Positions 10,363 through 18,721 of a DNA stretch of 31,726 bases are shown in pieces. Both the position numbers and the translations under genes were made by a program. A model generated the notes under the pieces. The model ran no database searches. It was not told the DNA's origin and saw only the letters and a program-made list of their open reading frames with translations. Numbering within the stretch: position 1 is the stretch's first letter; every line of letters begins with the position of its first letter. This DNA comes from DAOMOP01 sp035444405 (GTDB lineage Bacteria > Pseudomonadota > Gammaproteobacteria > Burkholderiales > Rhodocyclaceae): assembly GCA_035444405.1 (NCBI GenBank), contig DAOMOP010000024.1, forward strand, positions 1 to 31,726, written 5' to 3'.

Positions 10363-11839
10363 CACCGGTTTGACGATTACGCTGGCGAAGCGCATCGGTC
10401 CGGTCTCGGCGGTCTTTCTCGCCAGCCTGCTGCTGTCCTGGGTGGCGATTGCGCAGCGTATTGCGCCCAACGATGACGGCATGCTGTATGTGGAAGCCGC
10501 GCGCCTGTTCCGGGAGGGCGGCTTCGACGCCGCCCGGCAGGTGTTCGACTGGCTGTTCCTGCCAGTGCTGATCGGCGGTTTATCCGCCCTGACCGGGCTG
10601 GGCGCGGAAACCGCTGCCTACCTGCTGACCAGCCTGCTGATCGCCGGCCTCTGCGCGCTGCTGGTGGCTTGCGCCCGGCGTCTGTTTCCCGAGGTGGGCT
10701 GGCCGGCCAGCGTGGTCGTTCTGGGGCTGCCGGCCTTGAATCGTTATCGTGATTACATCCTGCGCGAGTTCGGCGCCTGGTGTCTGCTCTTCCTGGCCTT
10801 CTGGCTGTTTCTAGCCTGGCAGCGCAAGCCCGGCTGGGGGCGGGCGCTGGTGGCGCAGCTGGCAGTGTGCGGGGCGGCGCTGTTCCGCCTGGAAAGTCTG
10901 ATCTTTCTGGCGGTGCCGGTCCTCTGGCAACTGGTGGGTGTGCGTCAGCCGGGCGGTATGCAGCGTCTGCTCATGGTGAGCTGGCTGCCGCTCTCTGCGC
11001 TGCTGGCCGGCGCAGGGGTCTTGTGGGCGGGGGAGGGGCTGCTGGCGCTGGATGGCCGGGCGGCTTGGCAGGTGCTGTCGCTGGATCTGGTGCACAAGCA
11101 GGCCTTGTTCGACGAATTTTCCGCGCAGATCGCCACCGCGATGCCCAACAAGTACGCGGCTGAGCAGACAGGCCTGCTGATTTTCTGGGGCGCGCTGGGC
11201 ATCCTGCTCAGCAAGGTAGTGGGCAACTTTGGTGTCTTTGCCGTGCCGGCGGTTTGGGTGCTGGCCGCTGGCCGCTGGCGCGAGCTCTGGCAGCAATGGG
11301 CGCCGTTGTCCTGGGCGTTTGCGGTTTATGCGCCGGTGCCGGTCGCGTTTGTGCTGGAAATGCTCTTCCTATCTTCCCGTTATGTGGCCTTGCTGAATCT
11401 TCTCATGGTACCGCTGCTGGCCTTGGGCGTCCTGCAGATGTGGCGGAGGCTGCCGCGCTGGCGGGCCGTGATGGCGCTGGTTGCCGTGCTGGCCTGCCTG
11501 TCCAATGTCGTCACCACCAGTCCGGCGCCATTGCGCCATGTGCAGGCCGCGCAGTGGCTGCGTGCGCAGCAGATCGCGGCGGCGCGCACCTATGTGGAGC
11601 CGCGTGCGGTGAGCTATCTGGCCGGCGGCTACCGCCACCATACCTACCTGCCGGAGGAGGGGCGCAGCGTCGCCTTACAGGCGCTGCGCGCGGGGCAACT
11701 GGATGTGGTGATCTTCGAGGCAGACAGCGAGGCGCCAGTCGAGGCCGAGGCCGCTGCGCTAGGCCTGCAGCTTGTCGAGCGCTTTGCCGACCGACGCGGA
11801 CGCGCGGTGTATGTGCTGCGTGCAACGCCGGGCGACTGA
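10346..11839 (+). CDS. GT-C-fold-like multi-pass membrane glycosyltransferase (putative)
   Basis: A 497-residue inner-membrane protein with about ten hydrophobic segments and a soluble C-terminal part (from about residue 390). After the first membrane helix it has RIAPNDDGMLYVEAARLF; an acidic pair in this first periplasmic loop is the usual catalytic position in GT-C enzymes of the ArnT/PMT type that use polyprenyl-phosphate sugars. DYILREFGAWCL is also reminiscent of that group. No closer family is recognised, so donor and acceptor are unknown. The start overlaps the carbamoyltransferase 3' end by 17 bases; an upstream ATG at 10328 is also possible. Codon choice is visibly less GC-rich than in polA, suggesting the variable core region begins here. 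It ends 15 bases from the convergent tviB. Confidence 0.6.
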   Translation: MTPSGNTGLTITLAKRIGPVSAVFLASLLLSWVAIAQRIAPNDDGMLYVEAARLFREGGFDAARQVFDWLFLPVLIGGLSALTGLGAETAAYLLTSLLIAGLCALLVACARRLFPEVGWPASVVVLGLPALNRYRDYILREFGAWCLLFLAFWLFLAWQRKPGWGRALVAQLAVCGAALFRLESLIFLAVPVLWQLVGVRQPGGMQRLLMVSWLPLSALLAGAGVLWAGEGLLALDGRAAWQVLSLDLVHKQALFDEFSAQIATAMPNKYAAEQTGLLIFWGALGILLSKVVGNFGVFAVPAVWVLAAGRWRELWQQWAPLSWAFAVYAPVPVAFVLEMLFLSSRYVALLNLLMVPLLALGVLQMWRRLPRWRAVMALVAVLACLSNVVTTSPAPLRHVQAAQWLRAQQIAAARTYVEPRAVSYLAGGYRHHTYLPEEGRSVALQALRAGQLDVVIFEADSEAPVEAEAAALGLQLVERFADRRGRAVYVLRATPGD

Positions 11840-11854
11840 GCGGGCGGCACCGGC

Positions 11855-13132
<1,278 letters not shown>

Positions 13133-13233
13133 GGGGAATAGCTCCGAAATTGGGTTGTTGCTGCGGTGCGGGCGACGTTCAAGCCAATTCGCGCAGGCTG
13201 ATTGATGCCGCCGATTCGAGCTTGCGGTGCGTG

Positions 13234-14223
13234 TCAGGCGCGGCAGTCGAGTGAAGATAGGGCGGCGATCAAACGTTGCGAAACGGCCGAGGTGGAGTAC
13301 TCGGTGCGGACCTGCTGGCGTGCAGACCGCCCCATGCGCGAGCGTAGCTCGCTTGAAGCAGCCAAACTCGTAATGGCGTCGCGCCATTGCTCGGGCGTAT
13401 CAACAAGAAAACCGGTTTCGCCATGGCGAATGATTTCTGCATTCGTCCCGGTGCGAGATGAGACCACCGGCAGTCCCGCAGCCATGTACTGCAATACCTT
13501 GAGAGCACATTTGCCGCGAGTCCAGTTGTCATCAAGCATCGGTGCTATGCCTGCGTGGGCGCTTCCCAGGGCGGAGATTTCGCTGTCCATGCTCCAGCGG
13601 ATCGGTTCGATGTCGATGCCTGAATGCGGCAGATCGAAGTCGGCAACGATCCGCAGACGCAGTGCTGGGACGCTCAGCGCGGCAAGACGCAGTGCCGGCA
13701 GGGCGTGTTCCAGGTATTTTCGTGTTGAGCTACTGCCTATCCACACAATGTCGAAGCGCTGCGTAGGCTTGGTGAGGTCGTATCGGTAGCGTTCAACATC
13801 AAGGCTGGTCGGCAAGATCGTCGTGGCCGAATTGGTCGTACGGGCTGCTTCGGCAAGAAACTGGTTACCTGCCAGGACGTGGTCCGCCGCCTGAACGATT
13901 GCGCGAAAACGCTTCTCACGCGTCGGCGATGGCGATCCGTCCGAATTGCAGAAGATTGCGTCGTCGAAATCGAAAACCAGCTTGCGCGCCTGCCTCCTCA
14001 AGAGATGGAGAAGCGGTGGGGGTGGCGTTCGCCGCAATACCACGACGATGTCGGCTTGGCGGGCAGCCCGCAGTGCACGAATATGGTTCGTGAGGCCTCC
14101 CGCGATGGGCAGGTGCGTCGGACGGAAACCAGCGGCCTCCAGCAGCGGGAAATACTGCAAGGCCCGATAGCGGGTAGACGCGGAATGGCTGCCCTTGGAG
14201 AGGAAAAGCACGTTGAGCATCAT
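13234..14223 (-). CDS. Glycosyltransferase family 4 (group 1)
   Basis: A 329-residue GT-B retaining glycosyltransferase. It begins MMLNVLFLSKGSHSASTRYR with the family-typical substrate loop, continues with KLVFDFDDAIF and the C-domain nucleotide-sugar part: FDIVWIGSSSTRKYLE, then ALKVLQYMAAGLPVVSSRTG and NAEIIRHGETGFLVD, which hold the usual loop around the donor phosphate. The start ATG at 14223 overlaps the upstream kinase stop as ATGA. Base composition is the least GC-rich of the cluster, which fits recently acquired or strain-variable polysaccharide genes. Donor sugar is unknown; a uronic acid made by the neighbouring TviB-like enzyme is one possibility. Confidence 0.85.
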   Translation of the reverse strand: MMLNVLFLSKGSHSASTRYRALQYFPLLEAAGFRPTHLPIAGGLTNHIRALRAARQADIVVVLRRTPPPPLLHLLRRQARKLVFDFDDAIFCNSDGSPSPTREKRFRAIVQAADHVLAGNQFLAEAARTTNSATTILPTSLDVERYRYDLTKPTQRFDIVWIGSSSTRKYLEHALPALRLAALSVPALRLRIVADFDLPHSGIDIEPIRWSMDSEISALGSAHAGIAPMLDDNWTRGKCALKVLQYMAAGLPVVSSRTGTNAEIIRHGETGFLVDTPEQWRDAITSLAASSELRSRMGRSARQQVRTEYSTSAVSQRLIAALSSLDCRA

Positions 14224-15635
14224 CGATGGGGTAAGTGCTGCGCAAACCATAGCTGGAGAACAGAGTCGGTCGGCCAGTTGGAGAGCAATCGGCTGCGGTC
14301 GCGTGCCCATGCCTTGCGGTAGGATGCGTCGCTGCTGTGTTGCGTAGCGGCGTCGAGATCGATCAGATTGAATCGTCCGTCGTGCCAGAGCAGATTGCTC
14401 GCCTTCAGGTCGCCGTGCGTGATGCGGTGGCGGTGCAGGGCGGTGAAGAGTTCGATCATCGCGTGGGCTTCGGTAGCGTCGGGCGTCTGGTCTTCGCGAC
14501 CGGCAAACAGTTCGCGCAGGCTGGGGCCCTCACACCAAGCGGTGATCAGCCAGGCCTGGCCGCGCAGCGGACCGAGCCGGTTTTCCACCACCGCTAGCGC
14601 AGCAGGAGTGGGGATGCCGAGGAAGGCCAGTCGATGGGCTTCGCGCCAGGCGTGCCAGGCGCGCGTCGGCCGCAGGGCGCGTCGTGCGGCGTGGGCGAGC
14701 GTCTTCAGGTTGTAGCGCTTGATCACGCAGTCATGGCCGGCGGCTGCCACGCGGACGACGGTCGCGCTGCGTCCACTCTTGAGCCGTTGCCCCTGCGCTA
14801 GCCAGTGGTCGGGCTGAATGAGCAGCGGGGCGAGCCAATCCGCCTCGGCTCGGCTGAGCAGCGTCAGGCGTGACGGGCTGCGTTGCGCAATGAAGCGGGT
14901 GCAATCCCGCGTGGTCTTTTCGATGTAGCGCTTTAGCCGGGTTTCGAGTGCGCGCTCGACTCTGGCCGCGAGCGTGGCGCTGTCCGGCGCCTTGACGGCC
15001 GGCCCCAGGCCGCGGCGGTAGGCTGGCAGTGCGTCGGCTGCGGATGGCGCGTCGGGGCCGGTGAATTGCGCGAGGAAAAGGGCGAGATTGTCGGCCCGGG
15101 CGTCGGCGGTGGCATCGTCGGCGATCGCGTCACCGTCGATTAGATGCCAGCGGCCTTGATGCAGCAGCAGGTTGCCCGGATGCAGATCCGTATGGACGAG
15201 GCCGTCGGCATGCAGGCGACCGATCAGTTCGAACACGTCGTCGAGCGCTGGCGTGGCGCGGGCAGCGGCACGCAGTTCGGTCAATGTGCAGGCACCTTCA
15301 AGCCAGGTCGAGAGCAGCACGGCCGTGCCGTCTACGCATTGTTTGCAGGCAAGCAGTGCCGGGGTGGGTAGGCCGGCCGCGGCGAGCTTGTGCTGGCCGG
15401 CGGCTTCACGTGCGGCATGGCGCGCGCCGTTGCGGTCGAGATAGAGCTTGGCCAGGACAGGGCGCTCCTGCCAGCGGGCCTGCGCCACCAGGCGCTGGCC
15501 GGGCAGGATGCGCAGCGCGCGCTGCAGGTGCAACGCACTGCCGTCATCGAGCCTGATCTCGCAGGGCAGGGGCGGTGTGCGCCCGGCTGCGAGCAGTGCA
15601 TCACGGTTGAGCAGCGGCAACGGTCCCTTGGTCAT
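14220..15635 (-). CDS. Tandem double kinase of the LPS kinase (InaA/WaaP-Kdo) superfamily
   Basis: A 471-residue soluble protein with two protein-kinase-like domains. The first (about 35-215) has candidate ATP lysine Lys63 in VLAKLYL, catalytic HTDLHPGN at 148-155 and LIDGD at 165-169. The second (about 280-465) has Lys306 in CVIKRYN, catalytic HGDLKASN at 407-414 and LIDLD at 424-428. Catalytic Asp, loop Asn and metal-binding Asp are present in both halves, so both may be active. LPS kinases phosphorylate core heptose or Kdo on the cytoplasmic face. A kinase of similar length sits next to the carbamoyltransferase in the P. aeruginosa core cluster (recalled, not checked). It follows the GT2 gene by 12 bases and is ATGA-coupled to the GT4 gene. 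Confidence 0.85.
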   Translation of the reverse strand: MTKGPLPLLNRDALLAAGRTPPLPCEIRLDDGSALHLQRALRILPGQRLVAQARWQERPVLAKLYLDRNGARHAAREAAGQHKLAAAGLPTPALLACKQCVDGTAVLLSTWLEGACTLTELRAAARATPALDDVFELIGRLHADGLVHTDLHPGNLLLHQGRWHLIDGDAIADDATADARADNLALFLAQFTGPDAPSAADALPAYRRGLGPAVKAPDSATLAARVERALETRLKRYIEKTTRDCTRFIAQRSPSRLTLLSRAEADWLAPLLIQPDHWLAQGQRLKSGRSATVVRVAAAGHDCVIKRYNLKTLAHAARRALRPTRAWHAWREAHRLAFLGIPTPAALAVVENRLGPLRGQAWLITAWCEGPSLRELFAGREDQTPDATEAHAMIELFTALHRHRITHGDLKASNLLWHDGRFNLIDLDAATQHSSDASYRKAWARDRSRLLSNWPTDSVLQLWFAQHLPHR

Positions 15636-15647
15636 AATGCCGGCAGT

Positions 15648-16460
15648 TCAGCGGTCCAGACTGTCATCGGCCAGCAGGCCGACGGCGTCGACGCCGCGCA
15701 GTTTCTGGCGGATGCGCTTCTGTCCCTCCCGAATGCTGCGCTGATTGCTGCCGAGTTCCGGGTTTAGCACCATGGTGGCATGGTTAAGATGATCGACATA
15801 GCGTCCGAGCAAGTCGGACTCCAGGAACACCATACGGTGGCCGGCCGCCACCATCTTGCGGTGCATGGCCGCGCCGGCTGTGTCGCGGCCGTCGGAAAAG
15901 CCGGTGTTCAACGCTCGGATCACGCCCACGCGGTACATCGCGCAGTGGCTGCGCAGGTAGTGCAGGCTTTCATCGAAACGCACAGGATGAAAGGTGCGGA
16001 CGCCGGTCAGTCTGTACAGGCCGAGCTTCCAGGCCTTTTCGATGTTGCGACCAAGCAAGGCGAGTGGCGATTTCGATTCCAGCTTCCAGGAGCCCACGCC
16101 AGCGACCTTTGGGTCGGCAGTGAAGGGGGCGAGCAGCACGTCCAGCCAGTCGTCGCGTCTGACGAAGGTGTCGGTGTGAATAGATAGCACATATGGTGTG
16201 TCCACCTGCGCCAGGGCTAGGTCAAGAGCGCGTGAATGCGATAGCGATGGAGTGTCATCCTCGGCCGGTGGGCGCTCGATCAGTTCGATCCATTTCAGTG
16301 AACGCAGATATTCCAGCGATTCGTCGCCGGAGCTGTTGTCGATGGCGATGACCCGAGCGCGTGCAGGATCGGTGTGCCGGCGAAGCAGACGCATGCAGAT
16401 GCGCGTGATTTCCGGTGTCCGGTGGTTGGGAATGAGAATGGTGACTTGCGGGGTGCTCAC
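15648..16460 (-). CDS. Glycosyltransferase family 2
   Basis: A 270-residue GT-A inverting glycosyltransferase. It begins MSTPQVTILIPNHRTPEITR and shows VIAIDNSSGDES at 37-48 (nucleotide binding) and HTDTF at 95-99 as the DxD metal motif, followed by RRDDWLDVLLAPF and VAGVGSWKLE. Around residue 170 RSHCAMYRV resembles the acceptor loop seen in rhamnosyltransferase-like members. No membrane segment. It sits 30 bases downstream of waaP in the core operon, so it probably adds an outer-core sugar; substrate unknown. Confidence 0.85.
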   Translation of the reverse strand: MSTPQVTILIPNHRTPEITRICMRLLRRHTDPARARVIAIDNSSGDESLEYLRSLKWIELIERPPAEDDTPSLSHSRALDLALAQVDTPYVLSIHTDTFVRRDDWLDVLLAPFTADPKVAGVGSWKLESKSPLALLGRNIEKAWKLGLYRLTGVRTFHPVRFDESLHYLRSHCAMYRVGVIRALNTGFSDGRDTAGAAMHRKMVAAGHRMVFLESDLLGRYVDHLNHATMVLNPELGSNQRSIREGQKRIRQKLRGVDAVGLLADDSLDR

Positions 16461-16490
16461 TGGAGACCTCGGTGATGGAATGGCTTTGGT

Positions 16491-17330
16491 TCAGCGTTGC
16501 TGCGTCGGCCGATGTGCAAATTTGCGCTGATAGCGTAGCGCAAGGCGTCGGGCTTCGCAGTCCAGCCAGCGCAGACGGTCTGCTTCGCGCGCGAGGATGT
16601 CGCGCAGCGGGGCGGCGAAGTAGGCGCGCAGGAAGCGCAGCCGGTCGCGTCGGGTCAGACTGATGTCGAGCGCCGAAAAGTTCAGCGCAGCCAGATCCTT
16701 GTTGCGCCAGCGCTGCGGCGTGTGTCGGCGGATCTGCAGGCGGTGCAGGTCGATCAGCGCCAGCTGCAGGTCTTGCGCAGTCGGGCTGGGCGTAGTGAGC
16801 AACAGGAAGTGGCAGAGATAGAAGTCGCGGTGGTTGAGTCCGCCCTCATGCAGCGCGCGTGCCATGCGCGCCACCTCGCGCAGCAGCGCCCGTTTAAAGG
16901 CCGGATCGGGCGGCGCGGTGCGCCAGCCGCGGGTGAGAGTGTCCAGATCCACGGCAGGCTCGATGGCCTCAGTGATCAGAAAAGAGCTGCGCCGCGCCCA
17001 GCCGCGTCCCTGTTCGCCATAAGCGGCGGCGGTCATGGTCGGTACGCCGAGTGCATGACAGGCCTGGATGGCGCGCCATTCGTTGCCCGCGCCTAGCACC
17101 GGGCGGCGCAGACGCAGGAGCTCGCTGAGGATGCGGCCCCAGCCGATGCCCTGCTGCCACTTCAGGTAATAGCCGCGTCCGGCCACCTCGAAGCGCAGCG
17201 TGCGGCGGCCTTCCACATCGCGGGTGATCGCCTCCGGCCGGGCGCTGTCGGCGAGCTCGGCGACAGCGGCGAAGGGGTCGCGACCCGCCCACAGGCGATC
17301 GAAGGGCGGCAGGAGAGTCAGTCGCCTCAT
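16491..17330 (-). CDS. waaP: LPS core heptose(I) kinase
   Basis: WaaP (RfaP) transfers phosphate from ATP to heptose I of the inner core, which stabilises the outer membrane through divalent cations. The 279-residue product has Lys57 in YYLKWQQG, the catalytic loop NHRDFYLCHFLL at 166-177 (Asp169; E. coli WaaP has the near-identical NHRDCYICHFLL with Asp162) and LALIDLHRLQIRR at 191-202, followed by NKDLAALNFS. The ATG at 17330 overlaps the waaG stop as ATGA, a waaG-waaP coupling seen in many proteobacteria. All key residues are present. Confidence 0.93.
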   Translation of the reverse strand: MRRLTLLPPFDRLWAGRDPFAAVAELADSARPEAITRDVEGRRTLRFEVAGRGYYLKWQQGIGWGRILSELLRLRRPVLGAGNEWRAIQACHALGVPTMTAAAYGEQGRGWARRSSFLITEAIEPAVDLDTLTRGWRTAPPDPAFKRALLREVARMARALHEGGLNHRDFYLCHFLLLTTPSPTAQDLQLALIDLHRLQIRRHTPQRWRNKDLAALNFSALDISLTRRDRLRFLRAYFAAPLRDILAREADRLRWLDCEARRLALRYQRKFAHRPTQQR

Positions 17331-18454
17331 TGCCGGCTCGTTCCGATGATCACGTCGGCGGCGCGCTCCGGCATGTCGTAGATGTCGGCCTGCGCGGCAA
17401 AGGACAGCGCATGGGTGGACCACTGCTGGCGTGCGTCGTCGTCGCTCAGCATGCGGGCGAGCGCCTGGTCTAGTGTCTCCTGCCGGAAGGGCGAGCTGGA
17501 GACCACGATGCCGGCATCCGCATCGCTGACGTAGTGCGCATAGCCGCAGATGGCGGTGGTTAGCACCGGAAGCCCGGCGGCCAGCGCTTCGAGCAGTACG
17601 TTGCCCGTGTTCTCGTTATAGGCCGGGTGAATCAGCAGATCGGCACCGAGCAGAAAGCGCGGAATGTCGGTACGTCCCTTGAAGAAGCGCACCTGCCCGG
17701 CCACGCCCAGTCGCGCGGCCTGGCGGCGATAAGAACTCTCGTCGTCCTGGCCGATGATCATCAGCCGGGCGCGTCGTGCCAGCGACGGCGGCAGGGAGGC
17801 CAGCGCGGTCAGCGTGCGGTCGACACCCTTGATGCGGAAGCCGGAGCCGATCTGCAAGAGAAGCAGATCCGTGTCGCCCAGGCCGAACTCGGCGCGGAAG
17901 GCGGCGCGCACCGTGGCTGCATCCGCGGGCGCGCAGCGGTCGCGGGCGATGCCCGGAGGCAGCAGATGAAAGCGGTCAGCGGGCGTATGGTAGTGCGCGA
18001 CGAACATCGGCTTTTGCACTGCCGACATCATTAGGATGCGCGTCGATGCAGCCGGGCCGAACACTGCGCGCTCATAGGCGGAAAAATGTCGGTAGCGCGG
18101 AGACATGCGGTAGAAGCGGCCGCGCAACGCGCGCGCCTTCTGCTCGAAGCACGGATCACCGGCGTAATACACGTCGAGTCCCGGCATCTTGTTGAAACCG
18201 ATGACGCGGTCGACAGGGCGACGTGCAAGGTCTGCCTCGACCCAGGCAGTAAACTTGCGGTAGCGCTGGTGATTGAACACGGCGCGCGCCGGCACAAGCA
18301 CCAGCTCGAAGCCGGTCGGCACGTTGCCTTGCCATTCCAGTGCATAGACGCGGATATCGTGACCTCGGGCCTGGCAGGCCAGCGCAATGCGCAGGAAGTT
18401 GCGCTGCATGCCGCCGAAGGGAAAATACTTGTACAGGCAAAAGGCAAGCTGCAT
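17327..18454 (-). CDS. waaG: LPS core glucosyltransferase I, WaaG
   Basis: Family GT4 enzyme that adds the first outer-core hexose to heptose II. The 375-residue protein aligns along its length with E. coli WaaG from memory: FCLYKYFPFGGMQRNFLRIA at the N terminus, DRVIGFNKMPGLDVYYAGDP, SPRYRHFSAYERAVFG, ILLPPGI-like HLLPPGIARDR, and the donor site HPAYNENTGNVLLEALAAGL followed by PVLTTAICGYAHYVSDAD. ATG 18452-18454 gives the family start MQLAFCLYKY; a 58-codon in-frame upstream extension is not conserved. First gene of the core operon, with a candidate promoter about 90 bases upstream. Confidence 0.96.
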   Translation of the reverse strand: MQLAFCLYKYFPFGGMQRNFLRIALACQARGHDIRVYALEWQGNVPTGFELVLVPARAVFNHQRYRKFTAWVEADLARRPVDRVIGFNKMPGLDVYYAGDPCFEQKARALRGRFYRMSPRYRHFSAYERAVFGPAASTRILMMSAVQKPMFVAHYHTPADRFHLLPPGIARDRCAPADAATVRAAFRAEFGLGDTDLLLLQIGSGFRIKGVDRTLTALASLPPSLARRARLMIIGQDDESSYRRQAARLGVAGQVRFFKGRTDIPRFLLGADLLIHPAYNENTGNVLLEALAAGLPVLTTAICGYAHYVSDADAGIVVSSSPFRQETLDQALARMLSDDDARQQWSTHALSFAAQADIYDMPERAADVIIGTSRQ

Positions 18455-18721
18455 CAGGTGTTGGCCGGTCGAGCGAAAGGTGTGGGTTCTGCCGCCCTGC
18501 ACTACAGCAGAATCATGCCGTGTGCCCGGCGACATCGCGCAATTATCCCATGGAGCCCATTCGTGGCGCAGCCTTCCGGCGATTCGGTCCCGCGGTGGCC
18601 GGCTCCGGTGAGGCTCCGGTCGATTCAACAGTCATCGGGTCGGGCCATGCCATGGCCGGGGACTTCCTGTTGGCGGCCGCCCCGTTGCAGGAAACGAAAC
18701 GGGCGCGGTTTCCGCAGTGGT
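18455..18721. other. Intergenic region between the waaG operon and the barrel-kinase gene
   Basis: No credible gene is seen in these 267 bases. They hold the waaG leader and its candidate promoter. Near the end of the upstream gene, GGAAAC (18690-18695) and GTTTCC (18708-18713) form a six-base inverted repeat that is too weak to call a terminator. Confidence 0.5.
18542..18550 (-). promoter_or_regulatory. Candidate extended -10 promoter for the waaG operon
   Basis: On the minus strand, TGGGATAAT fits an extended -10 element (TGn before a near-consensus hexamer, GATAAT). The surrounding 12-mer CATGGGATAATT (18541-18552) recurs exactly upstream of hldE at 28028-28039. No good -35 is seen. The predicted leader before the waaG ATG is about 80 bases. 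Confidence 0.5.
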
